Below, piece after piece: positions 26,109 through 34,766 of a DNA stretch of 64,000 bases (its first letter is position 1; the number at the start of each line of letters is the position of its first letter). The stretch spans positions 35,431 to 99,430 of the forward strand of contig JANQLK010000015.1 in assembly GCA_028280615.1 (NCBI GenBank). Direction: 5' to 3'. The notes under the pieces are model-generated. The model searched no databases. It was not told the DNA's origin and saw only the letters and a list, made by a program, of their open reading frames with translations. Origin of the DNA: Woeseiaceae bacterium (GTDB lineage: Bacteria > Pseudomonadota > Gammaproteobacteria > Steroidobacterales > Woeseiaceae). The translations under genes and the position numbers were made by a program.

Positions 26109-28469
26109 ATGACAACAGAAATCGCTATCGTCCTCGGCATTCTCGCCGTCTCGTTGGTACTTTTCATCAGCGAAGTCATACGCATGGACCTCGTGGCGAT
26201 GCTCGTGCTCGGCGCGCTGGCCGTCACCGGCCTCGTCACGGCGGACGAGGCGCTTGCGGGATTCAGCAACGGCGCCGTCGTAACCGTCTGGGCCATGTTC
26301 ATACTGAGCGAAGGACTGACGCGCACGGGCATCGCCGACATTATCGGCCGTCAGGTCATGCGCATCGCCGGCACCCGGGAATTCTCGATGATCGTCGTAA
26401 TAATGATCACGGGCGCGGTCCTGTCGGCCTTCATGAACAACATCGGCGTCGCCGCGCTGATGCTGCCGGTCGTCGTCGACATCGCCCGGCGGACACGGAT
26501 TCCACCGTCTAGACTCCTAATGCCGCTCGCCTATTCGACGCTGCTCGGCGGCCTGATGACACTGATCGGTACGCCGCCCAACCTGCTGATCTCGGCGTCG
26601 CTGACGCAAAACGGTGAGCAGCCCTTCGCGCTGTTCGACTTCACGCCCATCGGTGGCGGCGTCATGGTCGTCGGCGTCCTGTTCATCGCGTTGTTCGGCC
26701 GCTTGCTGTTGCCGAAGAAGAAGGCCAAGCAGGACAGGGCCGTGAGCCAGCGCAGCCTTCGCTCGCGCTACAAGCTTCACGAGCGCACGTTCCTTTTGAG
26801 AGTACCGTACGACTCGGTGCTGGTCGGCAAGACCATTGCCGAGAGCCGCATCGGAACGTCTACGGGACTGATCATTCTCGCGCTGACGCGCGGCGGACGT
26901 AACGAACCGCTGCCCGGCCGCCAGACCGTACTGCGCGGCGGCGACGGACTGCTGATTCAGGGCCGCGTCGACCAGTTTCGTGAACTCAGGCGCTGGAGCG
27001 ATCTCGTGATCGAGCGCGAGGCGCCCGTGCTCAAATCGATGGTCGCGTCCAAGCTCATGTATGCCGACGTGCAGATCGCCGAGGGCTCGCCGCTGGTGGG
27101 CGAACTGATCCGTGATGCCGCCTTGCGCAGCCGCTTCGACGTTCTGGTCGTCGGCGTCCTGCGACGTGATGGCTATCGCCTGACCAACCTCGCGTATGTG
27201 CCGCTTCGCTCGGGCGACCGCTTGCTCGTACAGGGCGAGGAAGACGCGATGCAGCAGCTCGAGAAGTTCGCCGACTTCGACGAAGTGAATCTCGCTTCGG
27301 TCGACGAGATCGAGGACCGCTACAAGGCCGACGAGCGCATGTTCGTCGTACGCCTGCCGAAGGACTCCGACCTGAGCGGCGCGACGCTTGCCAAGAGTCG
27401 GCTCGCGGACGTGTTCGACTTTCGCGTGCTCGCGGTATTTCGAGACGGCAAGCTCAAGACGATGCCGCGCGGCGACGAGACGCTGGAAGGCGGCGACCTG
27501 TTGCTCATCGAGGGCCAGCCCGGCGACCTGGACGTCCTGCGCGGACTGCAGGAGCTCGAGATCGACACGCGCAGCGCGGCCAATCTCGGCGCCTTCGAGT
27601 CCGAGCGCTTGACGCTCATGGACGCGACGCTCGATCCGCGAACGCGCCTGGCCGGCAAGACGGTCGGCGAGCTCAACTTCCGTGAGCGCTACGGCATCGA
27701 ACTCGCGGGAATATGGCGGGAGGGAGAACCCGTGGGCACCGATCTCGCCGATGAGCGGCTGCAGGTCGGCGACGCCCTGCTGCTGCTCGGCCCGCGCGAT
27801 CGCCTGCAGCTGCTCGCCTCGGATTCGGACTTCCTGGTCCTGACGCCGCTGGGGCAGGAACCGCCGGACACGCGCCGCGCGCCGCTGGCCGCCTTCATCA
27901 TGCTGTCGGTCATCGTCAGCGTCATGCTCGGGCTGGCGCCCATATCCATCGCCGCCGTGATCGGCGGCACGATCATGGTGCTGCTCGGCTGTCTGACGAT
28001 GGAGCAGGCTTATCGGGCAATCGAGTGGCGCGCGATCTTCCTGATCGCCGGTATGCTGCCGCTCGGCACGGCGATGTCGGAGACCGGGGCCGCCACCTAT
28101 CTCGCCGACCAGGTCATGCTGCTGCTGGGCGATGCCGGGCCGTGGCCCGTGATCATGGGCCTCTACATCCTGACGGCCATGGCGACGATGATCATTCCGA
28201 CCGCGGCGCTCGTGGTCCTGATGTCGCCGATAGTCCTGTCGGCCATGTCGGACCTGGGCCTCGCCCCGCAAACCGCGATGATGGCCGTGGCCATGGCGGC
28301 GTCAGCGAGTTTCACGAGCCCGATCTCGCACCCGGCGAACATCCTGGTCATGGGTCCGGGCGGCTACCGCTTCGTCGACTACCTGAAAGTCGGCGTACCG
28401 CTGACGCTGGTCGTGTTCATAACGGTCATGGTCCTGCTGCCCACGCTCTGGCCGCTCACGCCCCTGTGA
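26109..28469 (+). CDS. SLC13/DASS-type permease with four RCK_C-like domains
   Basis: A 786-residue inner-membrane protein. The two halves of the transport domain carry the SLC13/CitMHS repeats: SAFMNNIGVAALMLPVVVD and LMTLIGTPPNLLISASL in the first, ASFTSPISHPANILVMGPGGY in the second. Between them, residues about 215-600, are four consecutive RCK_C/TrkA_C-like repeats, each with a beta-rich GKT/G..L...F...V....R pattern ending in GD.LL..G. RCK_C domains bind ligands and gate transport. Substrate could be a dicarboxylate, sulfate or another anion. The stop overlaps the next gene's GTG start (GTGA at 28466). Confidence 0.88.
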   Translation: MTTEIAIVLGILAVSLVLFISEVIRMDLVAMLVLGALAVTGLVTADEALAGFSNGAVVTVWAMFILSEGLTRTGIADIIGRQVMRIAGTREFSMIVVIMITGAVLSAFMNNIGVAALMLPVVVDIARRTRIPPSRLLMPLAYSTLLGGLMTLIGTPPNLLISASLTQNGEQPFALFDFTPIGGGVMVVGVLFIALFGRLLLPKKKAKQDRAVSQRSLRSRYKLHERTFLLRVPYDSVLVGKTIAESRIGTSTGLIILALTRGGRNEPLPGRQTVLRGGDGLLIQGRVDQFRELRRWSDLVIEREAPVLKSMVASKLMYADVQIAEGSPLVGELIRDAALRSRFDVLVVGVLRRDGYRLTNLAYVPLRSGDRLLVQGEEDAMQQLEKFADFDEVNLASVDEIEDRYKADERMFVVRLPKDSDLSGATLAKSRLADVFDFRVLAVFRDGKLKTMPRGDETLEGGDLLLIEGQPGDLDVLRGLQELEIDTRSAANLGAFESERLTLMDATLDPRTRLAGKTVGELNFRERYGIELAGIWREGEPVGTDLADERLQVGDALLLLGPRDRLQLLASDSDFLVLTPLGQEPPDTRRAPLAAFIMLSVIVSVMLGLAPISIAAVIGGTIMVLLGCLTMEQAYRAIEWRAIFLIAGMLPLGTAMSETGAATYLADQVMLLLGDAGPWPVIMGLYILTAMATMIIPTAALVVLMSPIVLSAMSDLGLAPQTAMMAVAMAASASFTSPISHPANILVMGPGGYRFVDYLKVGVPLTLVVFITVMVLLPTLWPLTPL

Positions 28470-29701
28470 GCAAACAAGTCGTTATCGCGGGCGCCGGGCA
28501 CGCGGCCGGACAGTTGCTGGCAACGCTAAGGCAACAGCGGTATGGGGGGCGCGTCGTGGTAGTCGGCGAGGAGACCGCGCTGCCCTACCAGCGCCCGCCG
28601 CTGTCGAAGAAGTATCTTTCGGGCGACTTGCCCGTCGAACGGCTGCTGTTCAAGCCGAGATCGTTTTACGATGCCCTTGACGTCGACTTCAGGCTCGGGC
28701 AACGCGTCACAGAGATCGATCGCGAGGCTCGACGCGTGCAGACGGACGCGGGCGACCGCATCGACTACGACACGCTGTTCCTCGCCACGGGCGGCCGGGT
28801 CAGAAGGCTCTCGCTGCCCGGCAGCGACCTGCCCGGTATTCACTACCTGCGAACGCTCGAAGACTCGGATCGAATCCGCGAGACGCTCGACGGTGCCGAC
28901 CGCATTGCCGTCGTCGGCGCAGGTTATGTCGGGCTGGAAGTGGCCGCGGTGGCGCGCAGCCTCGGGATCGAAGTCACGATCGTCGAAAGCGCGGACCGCG
29001 TACTGAGCCGCGTCGTATCACCGACGCTGTCCGCGTTCTTCGAATCCGAGCACCGCGGCCAGGGCGTCGACTTCGAACTCGATGCATCGCCCGAGAGTTT
29101 CGACGGCAGCGGGCGCGTCGAGTCGCTCAGGCTCCGGAACGGCCGCACGATCGCTGCCGATGCCGTGATCGTCGGCATCGGCATCGAGCCCAACAGCGAG
29201 ATCGCCGCCGCCGCGGGCCTCGAAACCGACGACGGAATCGTCACCGACGTTTACTGCCGGACGAGCGATCCGACGATCTACGCCGTGGGCGACTGCAACG
29301 CACACCCGAGCGCCGTGTACGGCAGGCGCGTTCGGCTGGAGTCGGTGCAAAACGCGCTCGAGCAGGCCCGGATTGCGGTCGTCAATGCCTGCGGCGCGGC
29401 CGACGCCTACGACCAGGTGCCGTGGTTTTGGTCCGACCAGTTCGATCTCAAGCTGCAGATTGCAGGGCTGTCGGAGGGCTATGACAAGGCCGTCGTGCGA
29501 GGCGACCCGTCAAGCCGATCGTTCTCCTGCGCATATCTGCGGGACGGGCGTCTGATCGCCGTTGACGCCGTGAACGCACCGCGCGATTTCATGCAGGCGA
29601 AGCCCCTGATACACGAGCGGTTTGCGCCGGACCCCGACGCACTCGCGGATCCGGGGGTCGCGCTCGAGGATGTGCCCGTCGCGGTGACGGATGCGGGCTA
29701 G
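28466..29701 (+). CDS. FAD-dependent ferredoxin/rubredoxin reductase-like oxidoreductase
   Basis: A 411-residue two-Rossmann flavoprotein of the BenD/ThcD/AlkT-type ferredoxin reductase group. FAD site VVIAGAGHAAGQLLATLR at the N-terminus, NAD site IAVVGAGYVGLEVAAVARSLG, the ATG motif FLATGGRVRR, and the second FAD contact TIYAVGDCNAHP. It starts at GTG 28466, overlapping the transporter stop, so translation is coupled. The C-terminal domain (FWSDQFDLKLQIAGLSEGYD) matches the ferredoxin reductase dimerisation region. It would hand electrons from NAD(P)H to a ferredoxin for an oxygenase, but no such partner is nearby. Confidence 0.9.
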   Translation: MSKQVVIAGAGHAAGQLLATLRQQRYGGRVVVVGEETALPYQRPPLSKKYLSGDLPVERLLFKPRSFYDALDVDFRLGQRVTEIDREARRVQTDAGDRIDYDTLFLATGGRVRRLSLPGSDLPGIHYLRTLEDSDRIRETLDGADRIAVVGAGYVGLEVAAVARSLGIEVTIVESADRVLSRVVSPTLSAFFESEHRGQGVDFELDASPESFDGSGRVESLRLRNGRTIAADAVIVGIGIEPNSEIAAAAGLETDDGIVTDVYCRTSDPTIYAVGDCNAHPSAVYGRRVRLESVQNALEQARIAVVNACGAADAYDQVPWFWSDQFDLKLQIAGLSEGYDKAVVRGDPSSRSFSCAYLRDGRLIAVDAVNAPRDFMQAKPLIHERFAPDPDALADPGVALEDVPVAVTDAG

Positions 29702-30396
29702 CGCCTGTCCGCGCTCAACGCGTCTTCGTCAGGTATCTCGAGCAGCAGCCGGCCTTCGAGGGCCACGGGGCCGTCGACGGCCGAGTAGGCCGACGCCGTC
29801 AGCGTTTCGATCGCCTCGGCCTCGACGCCGCGGAACACGCCGCTGCCACCGTGAACGCGTGCTGTGCCGAGCGGTTCCGGCCCTGTCGTAATGGTCCCGC
29901 GCCAGTTGCCGCGCCAGCTGTCTGCCGAGCTCAGGTGCGCCGGCAGCACGATGTCGCGCATGAATTCCCAGTAGTTCTCGGACTGCTCGACGAGCAGGGT
30001 CCCGCGGCCGGGCAGGTAGACGAACCAGACGCTGTCCGCGAGCAGGTCGCCGTTCAGGATCTGCGAATTCTCCGACAGCGAGACGAACTTGATGCCGATA
30101 CCGACGGTCTCACCGCGCATGCTGCGAAGCGTCGTGACCAGCGCGCTGGTCTCGGTGATCGTCGGCTCCCAGAGCTCCATAACGCCCTTCGGGTGTGGCG
30201 CAATCGCCGACTTGCCTTCGTTGGTGAATAGAATCGTGTCGTCGGCCACGGCCGAAAAATCCAGTGAAATCTGCACACCGTCGCTGACATCGAGCGGAGT
30301 CAGCATCGGCCGCGAAGACGGGATGAACAGCACGATCGCGACGGCCAGCGCGCCGCCCAGGACGAAGCCTGCGGCGAATCCGAGCAGGTACTTCAT
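29698..30396 (-). CDS. Membrane-anchored hypothetical protein (paralogue pair, second)
   Basis: A 232-residue protein with an N-terminal anchor (LLGFAAGFVLGGALAVAIVLFI) and a soluble, probably periplasmic, beta-rich domain. It shares a pattern with the preceding protein: N-terminal anchor, a FHV/LDFS strand, then VWFVYLPGRGTLLVEQ against VLHLPARGSLYVTM in the neighbour. The pair probably arose by duplication. Its ATG overlaps the upstream gene's stop (ATGA). No known family is recognised. It ends 4 bases into the end of the ferredoxin reductase-like gene on the other strand. Confidence 0.7.
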   Translation of the reverse strand: MKYLLGFAAGFVLGGALAVAIVLFIPSSRPMLTPLDVSDGVQISLDFSAVADDTILFTNEGKSAIAPHPKGVMELWEPTITETSALVTTLRSMRGETVGIGIKFVSLSENSQILNGDLLADSVWFVYLPGRGTLLVEQSENYWEFMRDIVLPAHLSSADSWRGNWRGTITTGPEPLGTARVHGGSGVFRGVEAEAIETLTASAYSAVDGPVALEGRLLLEIPDEDALSADRR

Positions 30397-31001
30397 TCGA
30401 CCGACGCCTCTCTGCCACGCTGACCGTCGATGTCGACGGGACGTGTCGACACGTACTGCGTCGCCAGTTCGATCCGACCGCGGTTACCGCCGCCGTCGCG
30501 AGACGTGTCGGCGAGCCAGCGCTCGCGTACCTGTCCGGCGAGCGATTCGAATTCCCGCGTGCCCGCCCGCATATCGCCGACCCGGCCGCCGGCGCCCAGC
30601 GGCGACGGTTTCATCGTGACGTACAGTGAACCCCGCGCCGGCAGGTGTAGCACCCACTCGAGAACTTCGCCCGCCGCCGGATCGTCGATCGCGAAGCGCG
30701 TGGCAACGCCGACGACGGCATCACGCGAGTTCCGGAGCTTGAAAACCTCGGCCCGGGCATCGGCGAAGATCGAATCGCCGGGCCACTGCATTCCCGCGGG
30801 CAGCGGATCGCGATCACCCTGCGCCCCGATCATGATGCGATCCGAGGGCACGTTGACATGGAAGGTTTCCGTGTTGCCGCCGTTGGGGGTGACGGTGCCG
30901 ATCGATGCCTCGCGTGCAACGTCAATGGCCGGGGCCAGATATAGCCCGCCGAGGGCAACCAGCACGCCGATGACTATTCCTATGACAAAGGTCTTGATCA
31001 C
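30393..31001 (-). CDS. Membrane-anchored hypothetical protein (paralogue pair, first)
   Basis: About 202 residues with an N-terminal anchor (VIKTFVIGIVIGVLVALGGLYLA) and a soluble domain with TFHVNVPSDRIMIGAQGD and EWVLHLPARGSLYVTMKP, resembling the protein encoded just downstream. The start is uncertain: GTG 31001 begins directly at the membrane anchor, while TTG 31034 would add 11 residues; neither has a strong ribosome-binding site. The function is unknown. It is divergent from the class IV aminotransferase gene and co-transcribed with the downstream paralogue. Confidence 0.62.
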   Translation of the reverse strand: MIKTFVIGIVIGVLVALGGLYLAPAIDVAREASIGTVTPNGGNTETFHVNVPSDRIMIGAQGDRDPLPAGMQWPGDSIFADARAEVFKLRNSRDAVVGVATRFAIDDPAAGEVLEWVLHLPARGSLYVTMKPSPLGAGGRVGDMRAGTREFESLAGQVRERWLADTSRDGGGNRGRIELATQYVSTRPVDIDGQRGREASVE

Positions 31002-31160
31002 GAGCAAAATCGGAACGGTCCGCCCTGCCAGCAAAGATAGCCGCGAGTTTAGTTAAGTCCGGCTTGTCGGCCTACTGTCGAGGGCCAAACTGTGACAGAA
31101 CGCACACCCCTGGGGCATTCTTGGGCATCGGCACCACACAGTCTTGACCGGAGGAAGCCC

Positions 31161-32060
31161 GTGACGGCAACAGACCCACGCAACGAGACGATCCTCGTCG
31201 GGATCAACGGCGAACTCAAGCCGAGGGCCGACGCGCGCGTGTCGGTGTTCGACAGCGTCGTGCAGGGCGGCGATGCGGTATGGGAGGGACTCCGCGTCTA
31301 CCGCGGCCGCGTCGCCGCGCTCGAAGAGCACCTGACGCGGCTCATCGACTCGGCGAGGGCGCTCGCCTTCGAGGGCGTCCCTTCCAGGGACGACGTCCGC
31401 GACGCGCTTTTTGCTACGCTCGAAGCGAATGGGATGCGCGACGAGGCGCACATTCGGCTCACGCTCACGCGTGGCGAGAAAGTCACGTCTGGAATGAACC
31501 CGAAGCTCAACCGCCGGGGCTGCACGATGATCGTACTGGCGGAATGGAAGCCGCCCGTGTACGCCGATTCGGGTATCCGCGTCATCACGGCCGCCACGCG
31601 CCGCAACACGCCGGAGTGCCTCGACTCCAAGATTCACCACAACAACCTGTTGAACAACATCCTCGCGTCGATCGAAGCCAATGTCGCCGGCGTCGATTCG
31701 GCAATCATGCTGGACGTCCATGGCTTTGTCTCGGAAACCAATGACACGAATCTGTTTCTCGTCCGCGACGGGGTCGTCAGGACGCCGCATGCCGACAGCT
31801 GCCTGCCGGGCCTGACCCGCCGCATGGTCATGGATATCTGTTTACGCGAGTCGATCGAGTGCCGGGAGCGCAACCTGTCGCTGACAGAGCTCTACACGAG
31901 TGACGAAGTGTTCACGACCGGCACGATGGGGGAACTGACGCCGGTGCTGGAAGCGGACGGGCGGACGATCGGCGGCGGCAGCATCGGGCCGATGACCCGG
32001 AAGCTTAAGCGCTTGCATCGCGAACACGCGTATGACACCGGCGTGCCGCTGCCGTTCTGA
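31161..32060 (+). CDS. Class IV PLP aminotransferase (branched-chain/D-amino acid/ADC-lyase fold)
   Basis: A 299-residue fold-type IV PLP enzyme. The N-terminal domain has ADARVSVFDSVVQGGDAVWEGLRVYRGR, and the PLP lysine is in ECLDSKIHHNNLLNNILA. GFVSETNDTNLFLVRDG is the conserved glutamate (SETN) that contacts the pyridine nitrogen, and VFTTGTMGELTPV is the phosphate loop. The GTG at 31161 is chosen, with GGAGG 6 bases upstream, over an ATG 69 bases earlier. Family members include IlvE, D-amino-acid transaminase and aminodeoxychorismate lyase; sequence alone does not decide, but the SKIHHNN pattern resembles IlvE-like enzymes. Confidence 0.88.
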   Translation: MTATDPRNETILVGINGELKPRADARVSVFDSVVQGGDAVWEGLRVYRGRVAALEEHLTRLIDSARALAFEGVPSRDDVRDALFATLEANGMRDEAHIRLTLTRGEKVTSGMNPKLNRRGCTMIVLAEWKPPVYADSGIRVITAATRRNTPECLDSKIHHNNLLNNILASIEANVAGVDSAIMLDVHGFVSETNDTNLFLVRDGVVRTPHADSCLPGLTRRMVMDICLRESIECRERNLSLTELYTSDEVFTTGTMGELTPVLEADGRTIGGGSIGPMTRKLKRLHREHAYDTGVPLPF

Positions 32061-32072
32061 GCGGCCGAATCG

Positions 32073-33647
32073 CTACTGGCTCTTCGCGAAGTAGCGCTCG
32101 AGGTACTCGTCGAAGCTCAGCTCATCGGCCTCCTCGATGGCTCGCTGCTGATGGACAGACTCCCGGACTGCCTGTTCGAGGACGCGAAGCCGCTCGGGAT
32201 CCGGCGCATCGGTTTGCGCAAAGTAGTTGCGGTGCCCCTCCGCGACCGCCATCGTGTAGTCAAAGAACCCGACATTCTCATCGCGTAGATCCGCGATGAT
32301 GCGCGCAGACGGTGTCAATTCCGGCGCGTCGACGAGAGTGCGCATTGCCTCGACCGACTCCCGATAGCGGGCCCTGCCGTCGCCGCGATCGATCTCGCCG
32401 GCGACGCACTCGACGTCGTTCACGATTTCGCGGGCCCAGCTCTTGAGCGGCACTTCGGCCCCGTCGCGACGCAGCGTGAGCGCCGGATCGCGGCCGCGCC
32501 TCGCGGTCGCCGCCTGGTTGAACTTGGTCTCCTCGAGTCCCTTCGCGTCGAGTGCCGGGCTGTCGGCCAGCAGGCAGTAGACCAGGAACGCCTCGATGAA
32601 GCGCATCGTGTTCTGGTTGATGCCGCAGGGGTCGAACAGGTTCAGGTCGAGCGCGCGTACTTCCACGTACTCGACGCCGCCGCGGCGCAGCGCCGCGGTT
32701 GGCCGCTCGCCGCTCCGAATGACCCGCTTCGGTCGAATCGGGCTGTAGTACTCGTTTTCGATCTGCAAGACGTTGGCGCTGAGCTGACGGTACTCGCCGC
32801 CCACCTTGACGCCGATGGCCTCGTACTTGGGCTCGGGCGTCCGGATCGCCCTGGACAGGTCGCGAATGTACTCGTCGATGGAGTTCAGACCGATCGTCAG
32901 CCGCGACTGTGTCTGGTTGTTGTAGCCGAGATCGCTCATTCTCAGTGACGTGCCGTAGGGCTCATACCAGGTCCGATCGTTGAGCGACTCGAGCCTGAGC
33001 TGCTGACCGTCGCCGAAAGACTTGCAAAGCGCGGGCGATGCGCCGAACAGATACAGCAACAGCCAGCCGGTGCGGCGAAAATTCCTGACCAGCCCCATGT
33101 AGCGCGCGGATCGGAAATCGCCCGGATCGCTGTCGTCCTCCATGACCTGCTGAAAGGCGGTCCAGAAGACTTCCGGCAGCGAGTAGTTGAAGTGCACGCC
33201 GGCGATGGTCTGCATGCGCCGGCCGTACCGATGACCGAGGCCCCGGCGATACACCGTCTTCATCCGCCCGACGTTCGACGTGCCATAGTTGGCAAGCGGA
33301 ATGTCGGCATCGTCGCCGGGAATGCCACAGGGCATGCTCGCCGGCCACAGCAACTCGTGGCCGAGCCGGGTGCAGGTGAACTGGTGGATGTCGAGTAGCA
33401 CCCTCAGGGCCTCCCAGGTCGTCGTGTACGCGGGCGTCACGAATTCGAGCAGAGCCTCGGAGAAGTCGGTCGTGATGTAGGGATTGGTGAGCGCGGACCC
33501 GAGCTGCGCGGGATGCGGGGTGGTGGAGAGCATGCCGTCTTCCCCAACCCGAAGCGCTTCCTTCTCGATGCCCTTCTGTCCTCCGGCCAGGACGGAGCGG
33601 TCCGCGGTGCAAAGCGCAGCAAGGCGATGTTCCAGTTCGGATTTCAC
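32073..33647 (-). CDS. gshA: Glutamate--cysteine ligase (gamma-proteobacterial type)
   Basis: A 524-residue ATP-dependent ligase making gamma-glutamylcysteine, the first step of glutathione synthesis. Conserved features of the E. coli-type GshA are seen: GGQKGIEKEALRV with the Mg/ATP glutamates, TNPYITTDFSEALLEFVTPA, MPCGIPGDDADIPLANYGTSNVGRMKTVYRRGLGHRYGR, and the HFNYSLPE substrate region. Length matches E. coli GshA (518). A 125-base spacer separates it from the divergent DUF2845 gene. No gshB is in the window. Confidence 0.95.
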   Translation of the reverse strand: MKSELEHRLAALCTADRSVLAGGQKGIEKEALRVGEDGMLSTTPHPAQLGSALTNPYITTDFSEALLEFVTPAYTTTWEALRVLLDIHQFTCTRLGHELLWPASMPCGIPGDDADIPLANYGTSNVGRMKTVYRRGLGHRYGRRMQTIAGVHFNYSLPEVFWTAFQQVMEDDSDPGDFRSARYMGLVRNFRRTGWLLLYLFGASPALCKSFGDGQQLRLESLNDRTWYEPYGTSLRMSDLGYNNQTQSRLTIGLNSIDEYIRDLSRAIRTPEPKYEAIGVKVGGEYRQLSANVLQIENEYYSPIRPKRVIRSGERPTAALRRGGVEYVEVRALDLNLFDPCGINQNTMRFIEAFLVYCLLADSPALDAKGLEETKFNQAATARRGRDPALTLRRDGAEVPLKSWAREIVNDVECVAGEIDRGDGRARYRESVEAMRTLVDAPELTPSARIIADLRDENVGFFDYTMAVAEGHRNYFAQTDAPDPERLRVLEQAVRESVHQQRAIEEADELSFDEYLERYFAKSQ

Positions 33648-33772
33648 GCAGACCTTTTACCATAACCGTAGGCGACACGCGTCGCAGCGCTCGGCCTGCT
33701 TCGGCGGATGACCCGGCCTGCCGTCAGGTGACGGCGTCTGCAGCCCGGGGGCAAGTGATTTACACTGTGTGC

Positions 33773-34144
33773 ATGACCAGCCCCGCGTTAAGGCAACTGA
33801 CCGTCGCCGGCATTCTCGCCGCCGCGCTCCTCGCGACGGACGCCGCGCATGCATTCCGCTGCAAGAACAGGATCGTGCGTGAGGACATGCACGAGCAGCA
33901 GGTCATCGCGGCCTGCGGCCAGCCGACAACGCGTCGCAATCTGGGCGTCGCCGTCCGCGGCTACACCTGGCGCGGCAACGGCAGCGCAAGACGTTACTAC
34001 GGCTTCGGCAATCTCGTCGAAGAGGTCCTCGTGACCGAGTACGTGTACAACTTCGGCCCGCGAAAACTCATGCAGCGGCTCCTGTTCGAAGGCGGCGTGC
34101 TGGTCCGGATCGAGACGATCGGCTACGGCTACATCGAGAAGTAG
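33773..34144 (+). CDS. DUF2845 domain-containing exported protein
   Basis: A 123-residue protein with a Sec signal (MTSPALRQLTVAGILAAALLATDAAHA) and a short DUF2845 domain: FRCKNRIVREDMHEQQVIAACGQPT, the two Cys probably a disulfide, and RKLMQRLLFEGGVLVRIETIGYGY at the end. Domains of this kind resemble SmpA/BamE-like small outer-membrane-associated folds; role unknown. ATG 33773 is preferred over an upstream in-frame ATG because it begins the signal sequence. It is divergent from gshA. Confidence 0.8.
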   Translation: MTSPALRQLTVAGILAAALLATDAAHAFRCKNRIVREDMHEQQVIAACGQPTTRRNLGVAVRGYTWRGNGSARRYYGFGNLVEEVLVTEYVYNFGPRKLMQRLLFEGGVLVRIETIGYGYIEK

Positions 34145-34169
34145 TCTGTCGCGAAAAGGCCGGTATGAC

Positions 34170-34199
34170 CTGACATTTCGCGCTGCCAGAAGGTACTAT
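34170..34199 (+). promoter_or_regulatory. Candidate promoter of the bactofilin gene
   Basis: CTGACA (34170-34175) and TACTAT (34194-34199) are separated by 18 bases. They match sigma-70 consensus at 5/6 and 4/6. Because the -10 overlaps the first in-frame ATG (34198), the true start of the gene is more likely the next ATG at 34237. Confidence 0.5.
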
Positions 34200-34236
34200 G
34201 CGCGCACGTTCCCGGGGCTTTTGGAGCCGCACGCGC

Positions 34237-34638
34237 ATGGCTGAATCCCGCCTACGACGACTTTCCGACCGATCCAGCGGTCCTGCCACGCTCATCAGCG
34301 AGGGCTGTACCATCTCGGGCCATATCAAGTCCAGCGGCGACTTCCACGTCTCGGGCGGCGTCGAGGGCGACTGCGAGATCGACGGCGCCGTCACACTGAC
34401 GAAGAAGGGCCGCTGGTACGGTTCGATCGCGGCCGGACATGTCATCGTCGCGGGCCATGTCGACGGTGATATTTCGGCCACAGGCAGTATCGAAATTATG
34501 GATACCGCAAGGATCAGCGGAGCCGTGACGGGCAAAGCCATCGCCGTCGCCGAGGGCGCCGTCGTCGAAGGCCAGATGATGACCACGGGCAACACCGACC
34601 CGACCGAATTCGTCGAGAAGCGTCAGCACGAAGCTTAA
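34237..34638 (+). CDS. bacA: Bactofilin (polymer-forming cytoskeletal protein)
   Basis: A 133-residue right-handed beta-helix protein of the bactofilin family, with repeating short strands: TLISEGCTISGHIKSSGDFHVSGGVEGDCEIDG, then GDISATGSIEIMDTARISGAVTGKAIAVAEGAVVEGQM. Bactofilins polymerise without nucleotide and organise cell-wall synthesis or surface structures. The basic N-terminal segment before the helix is typical. ATG 34237 is chosen since the promoter-like -10 covers the ATG at 34198. It precedes a GGDEF/EAL gene on the same strand, 128 bases away. The gene symbol is generic. Confidence 0.85.
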   Translation: MAESRLRRLSDRSSGPATLISEGCTISGHIKSSGDFHVSGGVEGDCEIDGAVTLTKKGRWYGSIAAGHVIVAGHVDGDISATGSIEIMDTARISGAVTGKAIAVAEGAVVEGQMMTTGNTDPTEFVEKRQHEA

Positions 34639-34766
34639 ATTTACCGATCGATAAAGATCGCCTTCGGCTGCTCAACGGGTGCTAGACTGCATCTATCAAG
34701 GGCAACAAGAATAGCGCACAAGCCCGCAGGCCGTTGGTTCAGGCGGGACCACAAGCCCGATCGACG

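Noticed and set aside
26517..28271. Minus-strand open frame of about 580 codons
   Set aside because: Antisense shadow of the SLC13 permease; highly skewed composition.
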